Source: Cytobacillus purgationiresistens
GTDB taxonomy: Bacteria; Bacillota; Bacilli; Bacillales; Cytobacillaceae
DNA length: 64,000 bases
NCBI RefSeq assembly: GCF_030813235.1
Contig: NZ_JAUSUB010000018.1
Span: 42,920 to 106,919, forward strand
Direction of reading: 5' to 3'
How positions within the stretch are numbered: position 1 is the first letter of the stretch; every line of letters begins with the position of its first letter. The position numbers were made by a program, and so were the translations under genes. The notes under the pieces were generated by a model. That model ran no database searches and was not told where the DNA came from. It was given only the letters and a program-made list of their open reading frames with translations. This document shows positions 26,985 to 37,152 of this stretch, one piece after another.

Positions 26985-27893
26985 ATGTTAAAAAAAAGAA
27001 TTTTTATCGTGCTAATGATACTCTTACTTCTCCTAACAACTGGATGCCAAAAAGTTAATACAAGAACAGGTAGTAGTAAGGAAAAAGAAGAGAAATCATT
27101 AGAAGAATATATGTCAAATGATGAGGAGATAACTTTCAAAATATATAATCAGGGGAATTTTCCAAAACATAAATTAATACAAATTAAAGAAGAAGTTTTG
27201 ATGTCTTATGATCAATTAAAAAACCTGATGACTACCCATTATGAAAGACCGGAAAATATTAATATATATTTATTCCCTGGTACAGGTAGATCAATGGCTA
27301 CAAGAAATGATATATCCTTATATGATTTGGATACAAGTACTCATTCACTAGTACATGAAATGACTCATATCCTTTATGGAATGGGTGATACAAAATCTCC
27401 ATATCAATATGGTGCCCTTACTCAAGAAGGTTTAGCAGTTTATACACAAAATGAATTTGGTAACATAACTTCACCTAATGGGGATCTTAATGTTCACGAG
27501 TTGATTAAATATTTTTTTGAAGTTGAGAAGCTTATCCCTTTATATAAACTTGTAAATCCGGAAGAAGCAAAGTTAATAGTATATTCTTCAACGAGATCAG
27601 AAGATGAACCAACAAGAATTTGGATGGCATATGCACAGGCTGGGTCATTTGTGACGTATTTGATCGATGAGTACGGAATAGAAAAATTCAGTGAAATCTA
27701 TGATCATCCTGACCTAGAATCTCAAATCAAAAAAATATATAATATGGATTTAGACGAGTTAGAAAAAAGGTGGTTGGATTATGTTAATATCAATTTTAAT
27801 GTACCTTCTTCTGCACGTTTGAACAACTACCTAGAGTATTTTGTGAATAGAATAGATAATATTGATGGAGGTCTATTTAAAGATAATCGCTAG
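26985..27893 (+). CDS. Zinc metallopeptidase lipoprotein (gluzincin, Peptidase_MA-like)
   Basis: A 302-aa lipoprotein: signal MLKKRIFIVLMILLLLL with lipobox TTGC. The HExxH zinc motif HEMTHILYG (about 122-130) is followed by QEGLAVYTQ (about 150-158), giving the third Glu ligand, as in gluzincins of the Peptidase_MA group. The C-terminal region is helical (YAQAGSFVTYLIDEYGIEKF, typical of this family). It should act on the outer face of the membrane. The start follows GGAGG with a rather long spacer (about 12 nt). Against the local minus-strand trend and divergent from the Gly-rich peptide gene, which may be its substrate; that is inference. Confidence 0.75.
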   Translation: MLKKRIFIVLMILLLLLTTGCQKVNTRTGSSKEKEEKSLEEYMSNDEEITFKIYNQGNFPKHKLIQIKEEVLMSYDQLKNLMTTHYERPENINIYLFPGTGRSMATRNDISLYDLDTSTHSLVHEMTHILYGMGDTKSPYQYGALTQEGLAVYTQNEFGNITSPNGDLNVHELIKYFFEVEKLIPLYKLVNPEEAKLIVYSSTRSEDEPTRIWMAYAQAGSFVTYLIDEYGIEKFSEIYDHPDLESQIKKIYNMDLDELEKRWLDYVNINFNVPSSARLNNYLEYFVNRIDNIDGGLFKDNR

Positions 27894-28026
27894 ATACTTA
27901 GGATTTACATCTGTTTGTTTTGGCGTTCTTAACAGGTCACCTTTACAATAATACTTACGTTTCGATTTTTAAATATTTCTAATCTACATGTATGAGGTTT
28001 AAAAATGCCTTTGAATCAAATTACTA

Positions 28027-28167
28027 TCAATAACCAATTACTCTAGGTCTTTTCAGCGTCCTTTGAAATATGATCAGACGATAGGGCATTTTCAGGTATT
28101 TACTCACGGTGTTACGAGATATTCCAAGTTTGGTCGCAATTTGCCTTTGCGATAAACCTTCAACCTC
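28027..28167 (-). pseudogene. IS21-family istA N-terminal remnant
   Basis: Reads EVEGLSQRQIATKLGISRNT VSKYLKMP on the minus strand, the N-terminal helix-turn-helix of IS21-type transposases. It then jumps to YRLIIFQRTLKRPRVIG and a stop codon, so an internal segment of the gene is deleted; the rest of istA and istB are absent. The start codon side is also missing. Confidence 0.7.
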
Positions 28168-28173
28168 TGAAAA

Positions 28174-28196
28174 ACCACAGTCTCCATGACTGTGGT
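28174..28196. repeat. Perfect 9-bp hairpin next to the istA remnant
   Basis: ACCACAGTC, loop TCCAT, GACTGTGGT. It is not followed by a clear U-run in either direction and sits between the IS remnant and the dnaC terminator. It could be an end hairpin of a vanished IS200/IS605-type element or part of a small repeat. Confidence 0.6.
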
Positions 28197-28210
28197 AGAA
28201 AAACATCTTT

Positions 28211-28240
28211 TAAAAAAGGACCAGCTTCCACTGATCCTTT
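28211..28240. terminator. Terminator after dnaC
   Basis: Stem AAAGGATCAG / CTGGTCCTTT plus U-run on the minus strand, overlapping the dnaC stop codon. Confidence 0.8.
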
Positions 28241-29603
28241 ATGCCCCAGGCGGAGCAAATGAATCGTCAAACCGTTTCTCAAGGTTTACGAATTTGTTAT
28301 ATTCTTTTACAAAAGCGAGCTGTACTGTACCTACAGGGCCGTTCCGCTGCTTGGCGATAATGATTTCTATAATATTCTTATCCTCTGATTCTTTATCATA
28401 ATAATCATCACGATATAAGAAAGCAACAATATCAGCATCCTGCTCAATACTTCCTGATTCACGGATATCGGACATCATTGGGCGCTTATCTTGACGCTGT
28501 TCAACTCCACGGGATAGCTGTGATAGAGCGATTACAGGTATCTCTAATTCACGGGCAAGTGCCTTTAATGACCTCGAAATTTCAGATACTTCCTGCTGAC
28601 GATTTTCGCCTGATCGGCCGCTTCCTAAAATAAGCTGCAAGTAATCAATTAAGATCATTCCCAGTCCATGTTCCTGTTTTAATCGGCGGCATTTGGAACG
28701 AATATCGGTGATGCGTACACCAGGTGTGTCATCTATAAAGATTCCGGCGTTTGAAAGGCTCCCCATTGCCATTGTCAGCTTGCCCCAGTCATCATCAGTC
28801 AACGAGCCTGTACGAAGCCGCTGTGCATCTATATTGCCCTCTGCGCATAGCATACGCATGACAAGCTGCTCAGCGCCCATTTCCAGACTGAAGATGGCTA
28901 CGTTCTCACCCGTCTTCACTCCGACATTTTGAGCAATATTCAAAGCAAAAGCTGTTTTACCAACAGAAGGACGGGCACCAACAATAATTAAATCATTCCG
29001 CTGAAAGCCGGCTGTCATCTTATCAAGCTCCGCAAAGCCTGTCGCAATCCCAGTTATATCACCTTTTCTATTATGCATAACCTCGATATTATCGTATGTT
29101 CGTACAAGGACATCCTTTATATTATGAAAGGCACCTGCATTTTTACGCTGGGAAACCTCAAGAATACTTTTTTCCGCTTCACCTAATAAGGATTCAATCT
29201 CATCCTCGCGTGTATATCCATCCTGAGCTATGTTAGTGGCTGTTCGGATCAGCCTGCGCAGAAGTGATTTCTCTTCTACAATTTTTGCGTAATATTCAAT
29301 ATTAGCTGCAGTTGGAACTGATCCTGCAAGCTCACTTAAATAGCTGACGCCACCTGTATCCTCCAGTAGCTTTGTCGCATTCAATTCCTCGGTCACCGTG
29401 ACCAAATCCACTGCTTTTCCTTCATCATTTAGCTTGAGCATCACATTAAATATCTTTTGATGTGCTCCACGGTAAAAGTCTTCGGGAATTAAAGCTTCAG
29501 ATGCCAATGTAAGTGAGGAAGGTTCAAGAAAAATCGCTCCTAAAACAGCTTGTTCCGCCTCCACATTTTGTGGAGGGAGACGATCTGCATATAAATCACT
29601 CAT
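28239..29603 (-). CDS. dnaC: Replicative DNA helicase (DnaB-type; B. subtilis DnaC)
   Basis: A 454-aa hexameric 5'-3' helicase. The N-terminal primase-interaction domain (about 1-110; PQNVEAEQAVLGAIFL) is followed by a RecA-type core with Walker A GARPSVGKTAF, Walker B IILIDYLQL-type MILIDYLQLI and the R-finger region RESGSIEQDAD. It unwinds DNA ahead of the replisome and is loaded by DnaI/DnaB/DnaD in this group. AAGGAGG lies 12 nt before the ATG. It is downstream of rplI, with a dispersed repeat in between. Confidence 0.97.
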   Translation of the reverse strand: MSDLYADRLPPQNVEAEQAVLGAIFLEPSSLTLASEALIPEDFYRGAHQKIFNVMLKLNDEGKAVDLVTVTEELNATKLLEDTGGVSYLSELAGSVPTAANIEYYAKIVEEKSLLRRLIRTATNIAQDGYTREDEIESLLGEAEKSILEVSQRKNAGAFHNIKDVLVRTYDNIEVMHNRKGDITGIATGFAELDKMTAGFQRNDLIIVGARPSVGKTAFALNIAQNVGVKTGENVAIFSLEMGAEQLVMRMLCAEGNIDAQRLRTGSLTDDDWGKLTMAMGSLSNAGIFIDDTPGVRITDIRSKCRRLKQEHGLGMILIDYLQLILGSGRSGENRQQEVSEISRSLKALARELEIPVIALSQLSRGVEQRQDKRPMMSDIRESGSIEQDADIVAFLYRDDYYDKESEDKNIIEIIIAKQRNGPVGTVQLAFVKEYNKFVNLEKRFDDSFAPPGA

Positions 29604-29666
29604 CTAAACAACCAACCTCCTTTGATCTGTACTTAGCACCTTCCATGTTCGAAGGCTTAAAATAAG

Positions 29667-29790
29667 AAAAGCGCAAGTGCCTTACTCACCCCTGAAAAGC
29701 ATTAGACGAGCCTCCCGGAAAGGTGTTCTTTACCTTTCTGGGAAGCTCGCCCTAGACCATCGAGGGGGTAGGCGCTGGAGCTAAACATGA
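29667..29790. repeat. MITE-like dispersed repeat, copy 1
   Basis: Left end AAGAAAAGCGCAAGTGCC, right end AGGCGCTGGAGCTAAAC; the inner part folds (CGAGCCTCCCGGAAAGG against CCTTTCTGGGAAGCTCG). Same ends as the copies at 39178 and 44336. It fills most of the 327-bp gap between dnaC and rplI. Confidence 0.75.
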
Positions 29791-29847
29791 TTCTAATTGA
29801 AAAATCTATACTATCTTTAAAATAAACTTTTTATTATCTTTCATTAG

Positions 29848-29881
29848 AAAAATGTGATCAGCTTTCACCGATCACATTTTT
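29848..29881. terminator. Terminator after rplI
   Basis: Stem AAAAATGTGATC / GATCACATTTTT with a 10-nt loop between the repeat and the rplI stop codon. Confidence 0.85.
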
Positions 29882-29930
29882 CTTCATTATACTATTTTAA
29901 CATGATTATAGCCCATTTAAATTTCCAATA

Positions 29931-30380
29931 TTAGTTTGCTTCTTTTACATGAACGTTTAATGTCGCAGATACTTCAGTATGCAATTTCACTTGTACTTTT
30001 GTATAGCCTAAAGTACGTATCGCATCTTCTAACTCAATTTTGCGCTTATCAATTTTAATCTCATGTTTCTTTTTTAGTTCTTCTGCAATTTGTTTGCTTG
30101 TGATGGAACCAAATAACCGCCCGCCTTCACCCGCTTTGGTAGCAAATTCCACTGTGATTTTCTCAATGGTTTCCTTCAGCTTTTTCGCATCTTCTAGCTC
30201 TTCTGCAGCGATTTTCTCTTCTTTATTCTTTTGGGCTTTTAATGAACTTACATTTGATGTATTTGCTTCTACGGCTAGACCTTGTTTCAGTAAGAAGTTT
30301 TGCGCATAGCCATCTGCTACATTTTTCACTTCACCTTTTTTACCTTTGCCTTTTACATCTTTTAAGAATATCACTTTCAT
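29931..30380 (-). CDS. rplI: 50S ribosomal protein L9
   Basis: A 149-aa L9 protein. The N-terminal RNA-binding domain has [18 protein letters not shown] and a long connecting helix (about 45-75); the C-terminal domain follows. It binds 23S rRNA domain V near the L1 stalk. It overlaps the end of gdpP by 4 nt (ATGA), so it is translationally coupled, as in other Bacillus. Confidence 0.97.
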   Translation of the reverse strand: MKVIFLKDVKGKGKKGEVKNVADGYAQNFLLKQGLAVEANTSNVSSLKAQKNKEEKIAAEELEDAKKLKETIEKITVEFATKAGEGGRLFGSITSKQIAEELKKKHEIKIDKRKIELEDAIRTLGYTKVQVKLHTEVSATLNVHVKEAN

Positions 30381-32350
30381 TCTTGCTTTCTCCCTTCTAA
30401 GTACTCATCTATTGCTTCTTTTAGTTTCTCTTCGACATCAGCAACGGAGAGATTTTGAAGCTGGGTAGCTGCATTGGTTAAATGGCCGCCGCCTTCCAGT
30501 GTTTCCATAATCACCTGGACGTTTATATCTCCTAATGATCGTGCACTGACACCAATCATTTGATCCGCACGATAAGAAATAACAAACGAGGCGGTTACAC
30601 CATCCATCGCCAATAGCGTATCTGCTGCCTGGGCAATGAGGACTTGGTCATAAACCTCTTCCTCATCACCTCTTGCAATCGCGAGGCCCTCTCGATAAAA
30701 TGAGACCGTTTCAATAATTTTAGAACGCTTAATATACGTCTTGACGTCCTCTTTTAAAAACCTTTGTACAAGTACGGTATCTGCGCCTTGCCCGCGTAAA
30801 TAGGACGCAGCATCAAAGGTTCTTGCACCTGTTCGCAATGTAAAGCTCTTCGTATCTACAATGATACCTGCTAAAAGCGCAGTTGCCTCAAGCATATCAA
30901 TTTTACGATTTTTCGGCTGATACTCTAGCAGCTCTGTTACAAGCTCTGCAGTGGATGATGCATAAGGCTCCATATAAACGAGCAAAGGATTATGAATAAA
31001 ATCCTCACCTCGGCGATGATGGTCAATGACGACTACATCCTCTATTTTAGCAAGCAACCTGTCTTCAATCACCATAGAAGGCTTATGCGTATCCACAATA
31101 ACAAGTAATGTGTCATCAGTCGCCATTTCTAAAGCTTGTTCGGGACTGATAAACCGCGAATAAAGAGTCTCATTTTTTTCTATTTCTCTCATGAGTCTCA
31201 TTACGCTATTATCAAGCTCATCCTTATTGATGACAATATAGCCATCACGATGGTTCATTTCAGCAACTTTCTGAATACCGATTGACGCACCGATCGCATC
31301 CATATCAGGACGCTTGTGCCCCATTACAATCACTTTGTCACTTTCAGATACGAGCTCTTTCAGCGCATGGGAAATGACGCGGGCACGGACCCTTGTTCGT
31401 TTTTCTACAGGGTTCGTTTTCCCCCCAAAGAATTTCACTTTCCCATTCGGCTGTTTAATAGCTACCTGATCTCCACCTCTTCCTAATGCGAGATCCAGAC
31501 TTGATTGTGCAAGTGTACCAAGCTCTGGAAGGGAAGAGACACCAGAACCTACTCCGATGCTTAATGTAAGAGGGACATTTTGTTTAGAGGTCGTCTCCCT
31601 TACAAAGTCGAGAATTGTGAATTTGCTTTTTTCAAACTTAGATAGAATATGCTCGTTAAAAACCGCAATAAATCTCTCAGAAGATACCCTTTTCAAGAAC
31701 ACACCATTGTCCATCGCCCACTTATTCAACAGGGAGGTCACAAGGTTATTCAAGCTGCTTCTCGTTTGATCATCCATCCCTTGTGTTAAATCATCATAGT
31801 TATCTAAAAAGATGGTAGCTATCACTGTTCTTTCATCTTCATATAGCTTTTCAATCTCTATCTGTTCTGTTACATCGAAGAAGTAGAGAAGCCGCTCCTC
31901 CGGTTTATGAACGACGCGAAACTTCCGATCATTGAGGGTGATCGTTTCAGTTTCAACCTCCCGCTTTATAATCGGAATAAGTGAATCACCTACATCATAA
32001 AGAGATCGTCCAACTAATGTATCCTCATCAAAGCATGAAGCCATGAATGGATTCGTCCATTCAATGTAGTATTCATCATTAATAAGCATGATCCCTATCG
32101 GCATTTCCATCAGTGCTTCTTCGCCAACTTTTTTTACCCGATAGGATAATGTGGATATATACTCCTCTGTCTCTTTCCTTTGTTCAAAATCCAGTTTGAA
32201 TAATAAGTAAAAAGGAAGGCCGAAAAGGAGAAGACCTATAAGACTCAATACCCAATTGTAATACGCTAAAATACCGAGAAGCACCACCGCTACGCCAATT
32301 AATCCAAAGAGCGCATAACGGATGGACCGCTTTTCTAAATACGAGGGCAT
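30377..32350 (-). CDS. gdpP: Cyclic-di-AMP phosphodiesterase GdpP
   Basis: A 657-aa membrane phosphodiesterase. Two TM helices (about 12-50), a PAS domain (about 80-150), a degenerate GGDEF (about 170-300) and a DHH/DHHA1 module (about 340-655). The DHH metal motifs are present: [20 protein letters not shown] and VIDHHRRG, and GGGHLTNAA in DHHA1. It hydrolyses c-di-AMP to pApA, affecting K+ and osmotic balance and beta-lactam tolerance. It is in a yybS-gdpP-rplI operon. Confidence 0.95.
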   Translation of the reverse strand: MPSYLEKRSIRYALFGLIGVAVVLLGILAYYNWVLSLIGLLLFGLPFYLLFKLDFEQRKETEEYISTLSYRVKKVGEEALMEMPIGIMLINDEYYIEWTNPFMASCFDEDTLVGRSLYDVGDSLIPIIKREVETETITLNDRKFRVVHKPEERLLYFFDVTEQIEIEKLYEDERTVIATIFLDNYDDLTQGMDDQTRSSLNNLVTSLLNKWAMDNGVFLKRVSSERFIAVFNEHILSKFEKSKFTILDFVRETTSKQNVPLTLSIGVGSGVSSLPELGTLAQSSLDLALGRGGDQVAIKQPNGKVKFFGGKTNPVEKRTRVRARVISHALKELVSESDKVIVMGHKRPDMDAIGASIGIQKVAEMNHRDGYIVINKDELDNSVMRLMREIEKNETLYSRFISPEQALEMATDDTLLVIVDTHKPSMVIEDRLLAKIEDVVVIDHHRRGEDFIHNPLLVYMEPYASSTAELVTELLEYQPKNRKIDMLEATALLAGIIVDTKSFTLRTGARTFDAASYLRGQGADTVLVQRFLKEDVKTYIKRSKIIETVSFYREGLAIARGDEEEVYDQVLIAQAADTLLAMDGVTASFVISYRADQMIGVSARSLGDINVQVIMETLEGGGHLTNAATQLQNLSVADVEEKLKEAIDEYLEGRKQE

Positions 32351-32374
32351 GTTTTCAACTCCTAAACAGTAGTG

Positions 32375-33325
32375 TTATGCATCCCTTTTATCTAATCGTT
32401 TCCTTAAATCAAATCCTATATCAATTATACCTAATATCCTCACAATATAAAGGAGAATCGGGATTAAAAATGTAAAAATAAGGATAAAAATTGGAGCAGC
32501 CTTTGGCCAGCCCTTTAGCCTGCTGTAAAAGAATACAAAAGATAGCCCCTGTAAAATCATTAATAGCTGCAGGATGAATGTTAAATTTGATAAAGCCATA
32601 TACCAAAAAGTGCCCGCTTCAGGCTGCATAATTAAAACGGCAAACATGGTAATCAAATAATACCATAAAATACTCTTTGGGAAAGACAAGTCAGCAAATG
32701 GTTTCCAGGCATTCACTTTCACGCCAAACCTTTTAACAATCGGGAAGGCAATCAGCTGAATGATAAAAACAATCGAAAGAGAAGACAGGACAAGAACGCT
32801 TGGAATTAAAGATTCTATCGTTTTCATCGCTGCTTCCATTTGGCCAAAAGCCTTTTCGATATCAGCCGCATTCTGCCCCATCGATTCTACAATAGAACGA
32901 GACATATTCATCGATTCCAGCATCAGCTTCGTCATTTCATCGATGAAGTTAATACTAAATAGTACATTCATCGCAGCGTAAGTCAATAGCAGTATAGCTA
33001 AAAAAGCAAGGCTTCCCGCTATAAAAATTGCAGAGTTTTCCTTTTTCTCTCTTATAAAATCTCCAATAACCACACCAGTTAATCCAAAAGCAAGTGTAAG
33101 CGGTATGGATAAAATCGTGCCTACAATTAAGGAAAGGAGCACGGCCGCCACAAGAAACACAGCTGCATCCCCTCTTTTATTCTTCGCAGCAAAAAGAATA
33201 AATGGAATCGGCAATACAAGTGTACTGACCAAACCAAGAACCGGAACATAAAATGAAATCATTAATAATACAGCAAAAACCGCTAATAAAACAGCACCTT
33301 CAGTAAGCTTATGTACGTTTTTCAA
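32375..33325 (-). CDS. yybS: YybS-family membrane protein (DUF2232)
   Basis: A 316-aa protein with about eight hydrophobic segments, matching DUF2232/YybS. I set the start at the TTG at 33325 (read as MKNVHKLTEGAVLLA) because GTGAGGTG precedes it; the longer frame is mostly the upstream intergenic sequence. It lies 24 nt upstream of gdpP in the same operon, a conserved arrangement. Function unknown; some relatives have S-component-like topology. Confidence 0.85.
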   Translation of the reverse strand: MKNVHKLTEGAVLLAVFAVLLMISFYVPVLGLVSTLVLPIPFILFAAKNKRGDAAVFLVAAVLLSLIVGTILSIPLTLAFGLTGVVIGDFIREKKENSAIFIAGSLAFLAILLLTYAAMNVLFSINFIDEMTKLMLESMNMSRSIVESMGQNAADIEKAFGQMEAAMKTIESLIPSVLVLSSLSIVFIIQLIAFPIVKRFGVKVNAWKPFADLSFPKSILWYYLITMFAVLIMQPEAGTFWYMALSNLTFILQLLMILQGLSFVFFYSRLKGWPKAAPIFILIFTFLIPILLYIVRILGIIDIGFDLRKRLDKRDA

Positions 33326-33397
33326 TCTATTCACCTCACAAATTGGGACAAGCCCACTCCCCCTATTGTATCCACATAATCCATTCCATTCAACCAA

Positions 33398-33605
33398 AGG
33401 ATGCGAAAGGGGCTTGCCCAGCTCCGACAAGCTTAAGACGAAGCAATCTAAAAGGCGCTCTTTCCTTTTGGATTGCTTTGACTTAAGACCTCGAGGAGCT
33501 AGCCCCTGCAGCTCGACTGCCTAGGATGCGAAAGGGGCTTGCCCAGCTCCGACAAGCTTAAGACGAAGCAATCTAAAAGGCGCTCTTTCCTTTTGGATTG
33601 CTTCG
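33398..33605. repeat. Tandem duplication of an 81-bp hairpin repeat
   Basis: An 81-bp unit at 33398-33478 recurs identically at 33523-33603 (period 125 bp). Each contains an inverted repeat GACGAAGCAATCTAAAAGG / CTTTTGGATTGCTTCGTC around CGCTC. The spacer reads AGACCTCGAGGAGCTAGCCC and resembles the dispersed repeat family. The 33326-33678 stretch has no gene. Confidence 0.85.
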
Positions 33606-33678
33606 TCTTAAAAGGTCCTCTCAGCTAAATCAAGTGTAAAGTGACCCTTTTCAAGAGAGATTGATATAATCCCTTTAG

Positions 33679-33731
33679 AAAAAAAAGAGCGATCCTAAAA
33701 TGATTGTTCATCATCTTTAGGACGCCCTTCT
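33679..33731. terminator. Terminator after the chemoreceptor gene
   Basis: Stem AGAAGGGCGTCCTAAA / TTTTAGGATCGCTCTT with a U6 run on the minus strand. Confidence 0.8.
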
Positions 33732-33732
33732 G

Positions 33733-35733
33733 CTAAAACTTAAATTTATTTACTACTTGTGTTAATTCATTGCTTAAATCAGTGAGGTGCTCAGCTGATC
33801 CGGCTACGGACTGAATCGCATGAACCTGTTCATCTGTGGAGGCACTTACCTCTTCACAGGACGCTGCTGCTTGCTCAGACATCACTGCCATGCTTTGAAT
33901 GCTCTGAATAACCTCTTCCTTATCCTTCGCTATTTTATCTACTTCACCATTAATATAAAGGATGGACTCCTTCATTTGTTCAACCAGCTCTGAAATTGAG
34001 TTGAATGTCACTTCTGTATGGTTAACAACAGCCGTTTGCTGCTCAAAATTTTTCTTTGTTTTTTCCATTGAGTCAACAGCTGAAGAAGCACCTTCCTGAA
34101 TATCTGTAATAGTTGATTTTACCTCATCTGTTGCCATAACAGATTGCTCTGCAAGCTTCCTAACCTCTTCAGCAACAACCGCAAAGCCCTTTCCATGTTC
34201 ACCCGCTCTTGCAGCTTCTATACTTGCATTTAAAGCAAGTAAATTCGTTTGTGTGCTGATATCTGTAATGGTCGTCATGACCTTTTCAATCTTCTTCACT
34301 TTATCTTCCAAATTATTGATGACTTCTTCAGTTGATTTCATGAATCCCTTAGAAGTATCAAAAGAATCTTTTAGATGCGCAACCTGCTCTATACCCGCAT
34401 GGTTAATATCATCCGCTCTCACTGCTAGATGAGTCATCGAGGTTGTCTGCTTGCTTATATCATTAATTCTATTACTTAATTGAACCGATAAGAGATTGGA
34501 GGATTCTGCTTCTTCTGCAGACTTAGTAGCACCGGTCGCAATCTCATTGACAGCAGCTGCCATCTCTTCGCTTGATGCATTTGTCTCTTCAGAAACCGCA
34601 CTCAAGCTTTCAGCTGACTCCTTCATATTCTTCACTGAATCATTGACCGTCGTTAATACCGATTTCATTTGATCAACCATTAAATTAAAGTGACGGCCTA
34701 ACTCTCCTATTTCATCTTTTGAGGTGAAATTTGTATGGACATTTAAATTCCCTTCAGCAAATTGATTCACTCCTTGCTTAAGGGTGATAAGCGGCTTAGT
34801 TAATTGATTTGCAATGAAATAAACAAGCGTTGCTGAGATAAATAATGCGATTAATGATATAACCGTTATCACAAATTGCATCTTGACTGCACTTTCCAGC
34901 AACTTGGCATTTGAATAGGCCATACCCACTTTCCAGGACGTTCCTCGCACAGTCTCATACACTAGCAGTTTTTCATCACCTTCAAACTCGTATTCGCTGA
35001 CTCCAGAATCTTGTTCACTATCATACATTGCTTGAATAAATGGATATTCCATTAAATTTTCATTCCGATATTCTGGATGAACAATCGCAACCCCTTCTTT
35101 GGAAAAAATAAAAGGGTATCCGTCATAGCCTGTATCCACATTGCCAATCATTGCAGTCAGTTCTGCTAATTGAATATCTAATCCCAGTACTCCAATGATT
35201 TCTGAACCCTCTTTGACTGCATAGGACGCTGTTACAATATATTCTTTTGTCGCAGGATCTTCATAAGGCTCTGTCCATATGACTTCATCCGGGTTGGCTG
35301 CAGCATCAATATACCAATCTCTTGATGTAGGATCAAAATCGGCTGGCAAATCCGCATCTGGAATGATTTTTAATTGTTTATTTACACTAGCCGCATAAAT
35401 AGACGATATATTTTCATTAATTCCGATATAGTTTGTAAATTCACTTTCAAGATCTTTAATGCTTTCGTTTCCCTCTTTACTATCTATCACATCATGGAGA
35501 TAATCTTTTACTTGTTTCGATAAAGACATTTGTTGGATATCTGTCGAATAACGTTCAGTGTACAGTTGAATAGAATTGCGCATTTCTGCAGCCAATCCTT
35601 TAGATTGACTGGTTACTCCATCATAAATCTGTTTTTCAACTTGAGAGTTAACCAATAACCCTACAACCGTTAATGTCACCATTAATAAAGTGACAAATAA
35701 TAATATCAATTTGCTTTTAATAGATTTAAACAT
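33733..35733 (-). CDS. Methyl-accepting chemotaxis protein with dCache sensor
   Basis: A 666-aa transmembrane chemoreceptor. TM1 (about 9-28), a dCache_1 ligand domain (about 30-280), TM2 (about 285-305), HAMP (306-358) and the signalling hairpin with tip sequence [20 protein letters not shown]. In the sensor SRDWYIDA...TEPYEDPAT resembles the amino-acid-binding dCache motif, so an amino acid ligand is likely (inference). The ATG at 35733 follows AGGAG. It is monocistronic within the origin region, with a 22-bp palindrome upstream. Confidence 0.93.
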   Translation of the reverse strand: MFKSIKSKLILLFVTLLMVTLTVVGLLVNSQVEKQIYDGVTSQSKGLAAEMRNSIQLYTERYSTDIQQMSLSKQVKDYLHDVIDSKEGNESIKDLESEFTNYIGINENISSIYAASVNKQLKIIPDADLPADFDPTSRDWYIDAAANPDEVIWTEPYEDPATKEYIVTASYAVKEGSEIIGVLGLDIQLAELTAMIGNVDTGYDGYPFIFSKEGVAIVHPEYRNENLMEYPFIQAMYDSEQDSGVSEYEFEGDEKLLVYETVRGTSWKVGMAYSNAKLLESAVKMQFVITVISLIALFISATLVYFIANQLTKPLITLKQGVNQFAEGNLNVHTNFTSKDEIGELGRHFNLMVDQMKSVLTTVNDSVKNMKESAESLSAVSEETNASSEEMAAAVNEIATGATKSAEEAESSNLLSVQLSNRINDISKQTTSMTHLAVRADDINHAGIEQVAHLKDSFDTSKGFMKSTEEVINNLEDKVKKIEKVMTTITDISTQTNLLALNASIEAARAGEHGKGFAVVAEEVRKLAEQSVMATDEVKSTITDIQEGASSAVDSMEKTKKNFEQQTAVVNHTEVTFNSISELVEQMKESILYINGEVDKIAKDKEEVIQSIQSMAVMSEQAAASCEEVSASTDEQVHAIQSVAGSAEHLTDLSNELTQVVNKFKF

Positions 35734-35825
35734 AATAATTTCTCCTATTTCCAATTTATCCATGAGCTAATAGTAACATATATAAAAGTGGATAATCAGG
35801 GTAAAACGAATTATTTTCCACCTAA

Positions 35826-35847
35826 AAATAGGTAATATTACCTATTT
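35826..35847. promoter_or_regulatory. 22-bp perfect palindrome upstream of the chemoreceptor gene
   Basis: AAATAGGTAATATTACCTATTT is exactly self-complementary and has no U-run, so it is more like an operator than a terminator. It lies 93 bp before the chemoreceptor start and beside the rpsR terminator. Confidence 0.5.
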
Positions 35848-35854
35848 AATGACA

Positions 35855-35888
35855 TAAAAAAAGAACACCCTCTAAAGGATGTTCTTTC
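35855..35888. terminator. Terminator after rpsR
   Basis: Stem AAAGAACATCCT / AGGGTGTTCTTT and a U7 run on the minus strand. Confidence 0.9.
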
Positions 35889-35895
35889 CTTATTA

Positions 35896-36174
<279 letters not shown>

Positions 36175-36180
36175 CTAGTG

Positions 36181-36705
36181 TTAGAACGGAAGATCATCAT
36201 CGGAAATGTCGATTTGACCGTCATTTGCGAATGGATCTTGATCCACACGAGTATATCCTTGATTACGATTATCAGACTGTCGTTGATTCTGATTCTGATT
36301 ATTGTTATTGCCGCCATATGAGAAATCCTGCTCCCTAGGGGCACCGTAATTCGAATCATTACTTCTGCCGCCGCCAGGATTGGCATTTTTCGGTTCAAGG
36401 AATTGCACGCTTTCTGCCTGAACTTCAGTCACATATACACGTTTCCCATCTTGTCCCTCATAATTACGTGTTTGCAATCGGCCATCAACACCAGCAAGAC
36501 TTCCTTTTTTCAAGAAGTTCGCCACGTTTTCAGCTGGCTTTCTCCAAACTACACAATTAATAAAGTCAGCTTCTCTTTCACCTTGCTGATTCGTAAAACC
36601 ACGATTCACTGCAAGGGTAAATGAAGCAACCGCAACTCCATTTGGCGTATAACGCAAATCAGGATCCTTTGTCAAACGTCCAACAAGAACAACACGATTC
36701 ATCAT
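36181..36705 (-). CDS. ssb: Single-stranded DNA-binding protein SsbA
   Basis: A 174-aa SSB: OB fold in about residues 1-110 ([20 protein letters not shown]), a Gln/Asn/Gly-rich linker, and the acidic protein-interaction tip DDDLPF. It coats ssDNA at forks and recruits repair partners. The start at 36705 has AAAGGAG 9 nt upstream; the second ATG (36702) is possible. Lies between rpsF and rpsR as in most Firmicutes. Confidence 0.97.
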   Translation of the reverse strand: MMNRVVLVGRLTKDPDLRYTPNGVAVASFTLAVNRGFTNQQGEREADFINCVVWRKPAENVANFLKKGSLAGVDGRLQTRNYEGQDGKRVYVTEVQAESVQFLEPKNANPGGGRSNDSNYGAPREQDFSYGGNNNNQNQNQRQSDNRNQGYTRVDQDPFANDGQIDISDDDLPF

Positions 36706-36742
36706 CAGAATCAACTCCTTTCGATAATTTACTGCTTATATA

Positions 36743-37030
36743 TTATTTCTCATCTTTAACAACGATGTAACGGATGATATCTTCGCTGATTTTCGCAAGA
36801 CGAGTGAACTCATCAACTGCTTTAGCTTCAGCATTAACGTGTACTAATTGGTAGTAACCGTCACGGAAATCATTGATTTCATAAGCAAGACGACGCTTAC
36901 CCCACTCTTTTGATTCTGTTAATTCCGCACCATTATCAGTTAAGATTGAGTCAAAACGCTCGATTAAAGCTTTTTTAGCCTCATCTTCAATATTTGGACG
37001 GATGATGTACATAACTTCGTACTTTTTCAT
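36743..37030 (-). CDS. rpsF: 30S ribosomal protein S6
   Basis: A 95-aa S6 protein beginning [14 protein letters not shown] and containing [19 protein letters not shown], typical of the family. Binds 16S rRNA with S18. The ATG at 37030 is preceded by AAAAGGAGGTGA; upstream codons in the frame are leader sequence. First gene of the rpsF-ssb-rpsR operon, which in Bacillus is often autoregulated by S6-S18 binding its leader; I cannot confirm that structure here. Confidence 0.97.
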   Translation of the reverse strand: MKKYEVMYIIRPNIEDEAKKALIERFDSILTDNGAELTESKEWGKRRLAYEINDFRDGYYQLVHVNAEAKAVDEFTRLAKISEDIIRYIVVKDEK

Positions 37031-37152
37031 CACTTTCACCTCCTTTTGGTCTAAACGGCCCAACATTCGGGCAAGAAGCAAGTATTCATTACTCACAAGT
37101 TGAAAGTATACCATATTCCCAGCCCATTTGCAATGAGAGTTGATACTTCATT

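Noticed and set aside
28186..28401. Small plus-strand ORF at the dnaC end
   Set aside because: It is mostly antisense to dnaC and its terminator.
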